Both the position numbers and the translations under genes were made by a program. The notes under the pieces were generated by a model, which saw nothing but the letters and a program-made list of their open reading frames with translations, was not told the origin of the DNA and did not search any database. Below, in pieces: positions 35,678-37,331 of a DNA stretch of 37,331 nucleotides; position 1 is the first letter of the stretch, and each line of letters starts with the position of its first letter. The stretch comes from Acidobacteriota bacterium (GTDB taxonomy: Bacteria; Acidobacteriota; Vicinamibacteria; Vicinamibacterales; UBA2999): assembly GCA_009694735.1 (NCBI GenBank), contig SHUG01000013.1, forward strand, positions 1 through 37,331. The letters are read 5' to 3'.

Positions 35678-37331
35678 TTACTTCAGGGATCGGCCGTCGC
35701 CGTCGAGGATCGCCACGTTCACGTAGTACAGCTCGGTGGCGACTTCCAGGTTCTTGCCGAGCTTGTTCGGCATCGATTTCCAGTCCAAAGTGGGCTGAAT
35801 CACCTGCCAGGCGCCCTTGGCGCCCACCTTGATCGGCATGGCGAACGCGCGCTCGTCGGCGTTCCAGCGATACGACACCGTGCCAGCCGTCTCGTCGAAC
35901 GTCAGCTCGAGCGTCGGCAGGTTCACCCGCCGCAGATACTGATCGAAGATCGGCGTCAGGTCCTGCTTCAGCTCGGCGCTAAAGAAGCGGACCATGTCTT
36001 CCGTCATGATGTTCTGGTACTTGAAGTGGTCGTAGGTATCGCGCACCAGCTGCCACCAGCGGGCATCGTCGTTGACGACGCTTCGCAGCGTGTGAAGAAA
36101 AAGCGCGCCCTTGAAGTACATGTCCTGGTTCGGGGTGCGGTGAATGCCGCGCTGGGTGATGATCGGCTCCTTGTTGCCGACCTTCTTCTTGTAGCCGTTG
36201 GTGTACTTCAGCGCATCATCAGCGCCAAACAGCGCTTCGACGTAGACGCCCTCGAGGTAGGTCGTCCAGCCTTCCTGAATCCACATGTCAGAGACATCGG
36301 CGGCGGAGACCGCGTTGCCAAACCACTCGTGGCCGCTTTCGTGGATGATGATGAAGTCGAACTTGAGGCTGACGCCCACTTCTGTCCAATCGCGTTCGAG
36401 GTAGCCGTTGGCGAAGCGGTTGCCGTAGGTCACCGCGCTCTGGTGCTCCATTCCTGAATAGGGCACCTCGATCAGCTTGTAGCCGTCCTTGGGAAACGGG
36501 TACTTGCCGACGTACTTCTCGAACGCCTCGATCATTGGCCTGGCCTGCGCGAACTGCTTCTTCGCCTTCTCGAGGCTGCCGGGCAGGACGAAGTAATCCA
36601 TCGGCAGGTCGCCGAGCTTCTCGGAGAACTGCACGTATTCGCCGATGTTCAGCGAGACGTTGTAGGAATTGATCGGGTAGTGCACGCGCCAGTCCCAGCG
36701 GGTGTAGCCGTCGCCCAGGTCGCTCTTGCCTATGAACTTGCCGTTCGAGACGTTCATTAATCCGTTGGGAACGGCGACGCGGATGTCGGCGCCCTCGGGC
36801 TCGTCGCGCCACTGATCCTTGCTCGGCCACCACACGCTGGAACCTTCACCTTCGTTCGCGGTGTTGATCCAGTGGCGGCCGGTGGGGTCCTGGCGGAAGG
36901 CGAGACCGCCGAACCGTCCTTGTTCCCGCGGCAGGCCGTGGTAGTGAAAGTCGATCGTGTAGGTGCGGCCGGCGCGGAGTGTCTCCGGAAAATCGACGTA
37001 GACCGTGTTGTGGTCCCGTTCGTACTTCAGCACGGTGGCGCCCAAAAGAATCTTGTCGATGTTGAGGTTCGCGTAGAGCTCCAACTGAATGCGGGTGTCG
37101 TCCTTGAGCATCTTGAAGCGGATGGCGTTCTTGCCGCTGATCGCCTTTTTGTCGGGATCGACCCGAACGTCGAGTTCGTAGTAGAGCAGGTCGTTGTTGG
37201 CGCGATAGCGGCCGTATTCCCCTCGCAAGATGTCGAGCCGCGTCGGCGCGCGTAACGTCGATGGAGGTTCGCGCCTTGCCGGCTGCGACGGCGACACGTT
37301 CTGCCCTGACAACGAAAGCGGGCCACTGAGG
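35678..37331 (-). CDS. M1-family metallopeptidase (aminopeptidase N-like), start outside window
   Basis: At least 544 residues. The only internal start candidate is a TTG at 37312; the frame is open to the window edge (residues reading SGPLSLSGQ), so the signal peptide and true start are likely upstream. Exopeptidase motif GMEHQSAV and zinc motif HESGHEWFGN near residue 325, with the third ligand Glu in WIQEGWTTYLEG 18-19 residues later, are complete. The N-terminal beta domain (DLLYYELDVRVDPDKKAISG) and Tyr-rich helical part follow the M1 order. A probable secreted aminopeptidase. The TPP riboswitch starts 12 nt after its stop. Confidence 0.93.
   Translation of the reverse strand, partial: LSGPLSLSGQNVSPSQPARREPPSTLRAPTRLDILRGEYGRYRANNDLLYYELDVRVDPDKKAISGKNAIRFKMLKDDTRIQLELYANLNIDKILLGATVLKYERDHNTVYVDFPETLRAGRTYTIDFHYHGLPREQGRFGGLAFRQDPTGRHWINTANEGEGSSVWWPSKDQWRDEPEGADIRVAVPNGLMNVSNGKFIGKSDLGDGYTRWDWRVHYPINSYNVSLNIGEYVQFSEKLGDLPMDYFVLPGSLEKAKKQFAQARPMIEAFEKYVGKYPFPKDGYKLIEVPYSGMEHQSAVTYGNRFANGYLERDWTEVGVSLKFDFIIIHESGHEWFGNAVSAADVSDMWIQEGWTTYLEGVYVEALFGADDALKYTNGYKKKVGNKEPIITQRGIHRTPNQDMYFKGALFLHTLRSVVNDDARWWQLVRDTYDHFKYQNIMTEDMVRFFSAELKQDLTPIFDQYLRRVNLPTLELTFDETAGTVSYRWNADERAFAMPIKVGAKGAWQVIQPTLDWKSMPNKLGKNLEVATELYYVNVAILDGDGRSLK

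Overview
The window looks like a chromosomal segment of a GC-rich, diderm, uncultured-type bacterium. The best guess is Acidobacteriota, perhaps the Vicinamibacteria. The reasons are an Oar-like TonB receptor remnant, LptD and TonB/ExbB/ExbD (so an outer membrane), a HEAT-repeat/cyclophilin lipoprotein, a long membrane pyrophosphatase, and the general look of the intergenic DNA. This is recognition by eye; no database search was possible.

Layout. 1-4063 is a damaged catabolic and transport region: a dihydroxyphthalate-decarboxylase-like protein cut by the window edge, a ferredoxin/Rieske-oxygenase chimera, a small unknown protein, then a TonB receptor and an alpha/beta hydrolase that face away from each other and both lack their N-termini at one junction near 2855. 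4147-6749 (minus) is tonB-exbB-exbD-exbD, energising outer-membrane transport. 7132-15031 (minus) is a tightly packed run: tgt-yajC-secD-secF-uppP-DUF502-hppA (tRNA modification, Sec export, undecaprenyl phosphate recycling, proton-pumping pyrophosphatase). Divergent from it are ddl and a TPR protein (15129-17326).

17327-17920 has no conventional gene. It holds a good sigma-70-type promoter with dyads at its -35, two tiny Lys/Ala-rich ORFs (15 and 17 codons), and terminators. Then come a HEAT/cyclophilin lipoprotein and a MenC/N-acylamino-acid-racemase-like enzyme (minus), and divergently deoxynucleoside kinase-accD-folC, then lptD, then a nucleotide-sugar operon (rmlA-like, rfbB-like, rmd-like), and a radical SAM protein.

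30500-32010 is the most notable accessory segment. A PIN-toxin/antitoxin-like pair and a membrane protein of unknown function are each followed by a structure with the full layout of an integron attC site, with the stop codons inside the R'' boxes. This looks like a small integrase-less cassette cluster (CALIN). The window ends with an M20 peptidase, a Pro-rich secreted protein, thiC under a TPP riboswitch, and an M1-type metallopeptidase that runs off the right edge.

Many non-operonic genes lack a Shine-Dalgarno sequence and carry a -10-like hexamer 6-10 nt before a GTG or ATG start, suggesting leaderless transcription. Operon-internal genes are joined by 1-23-nt overlaps or very short gaps, and several (exbB, exbD, tonB, uppP) have clear Shine-Dalgarno sites.
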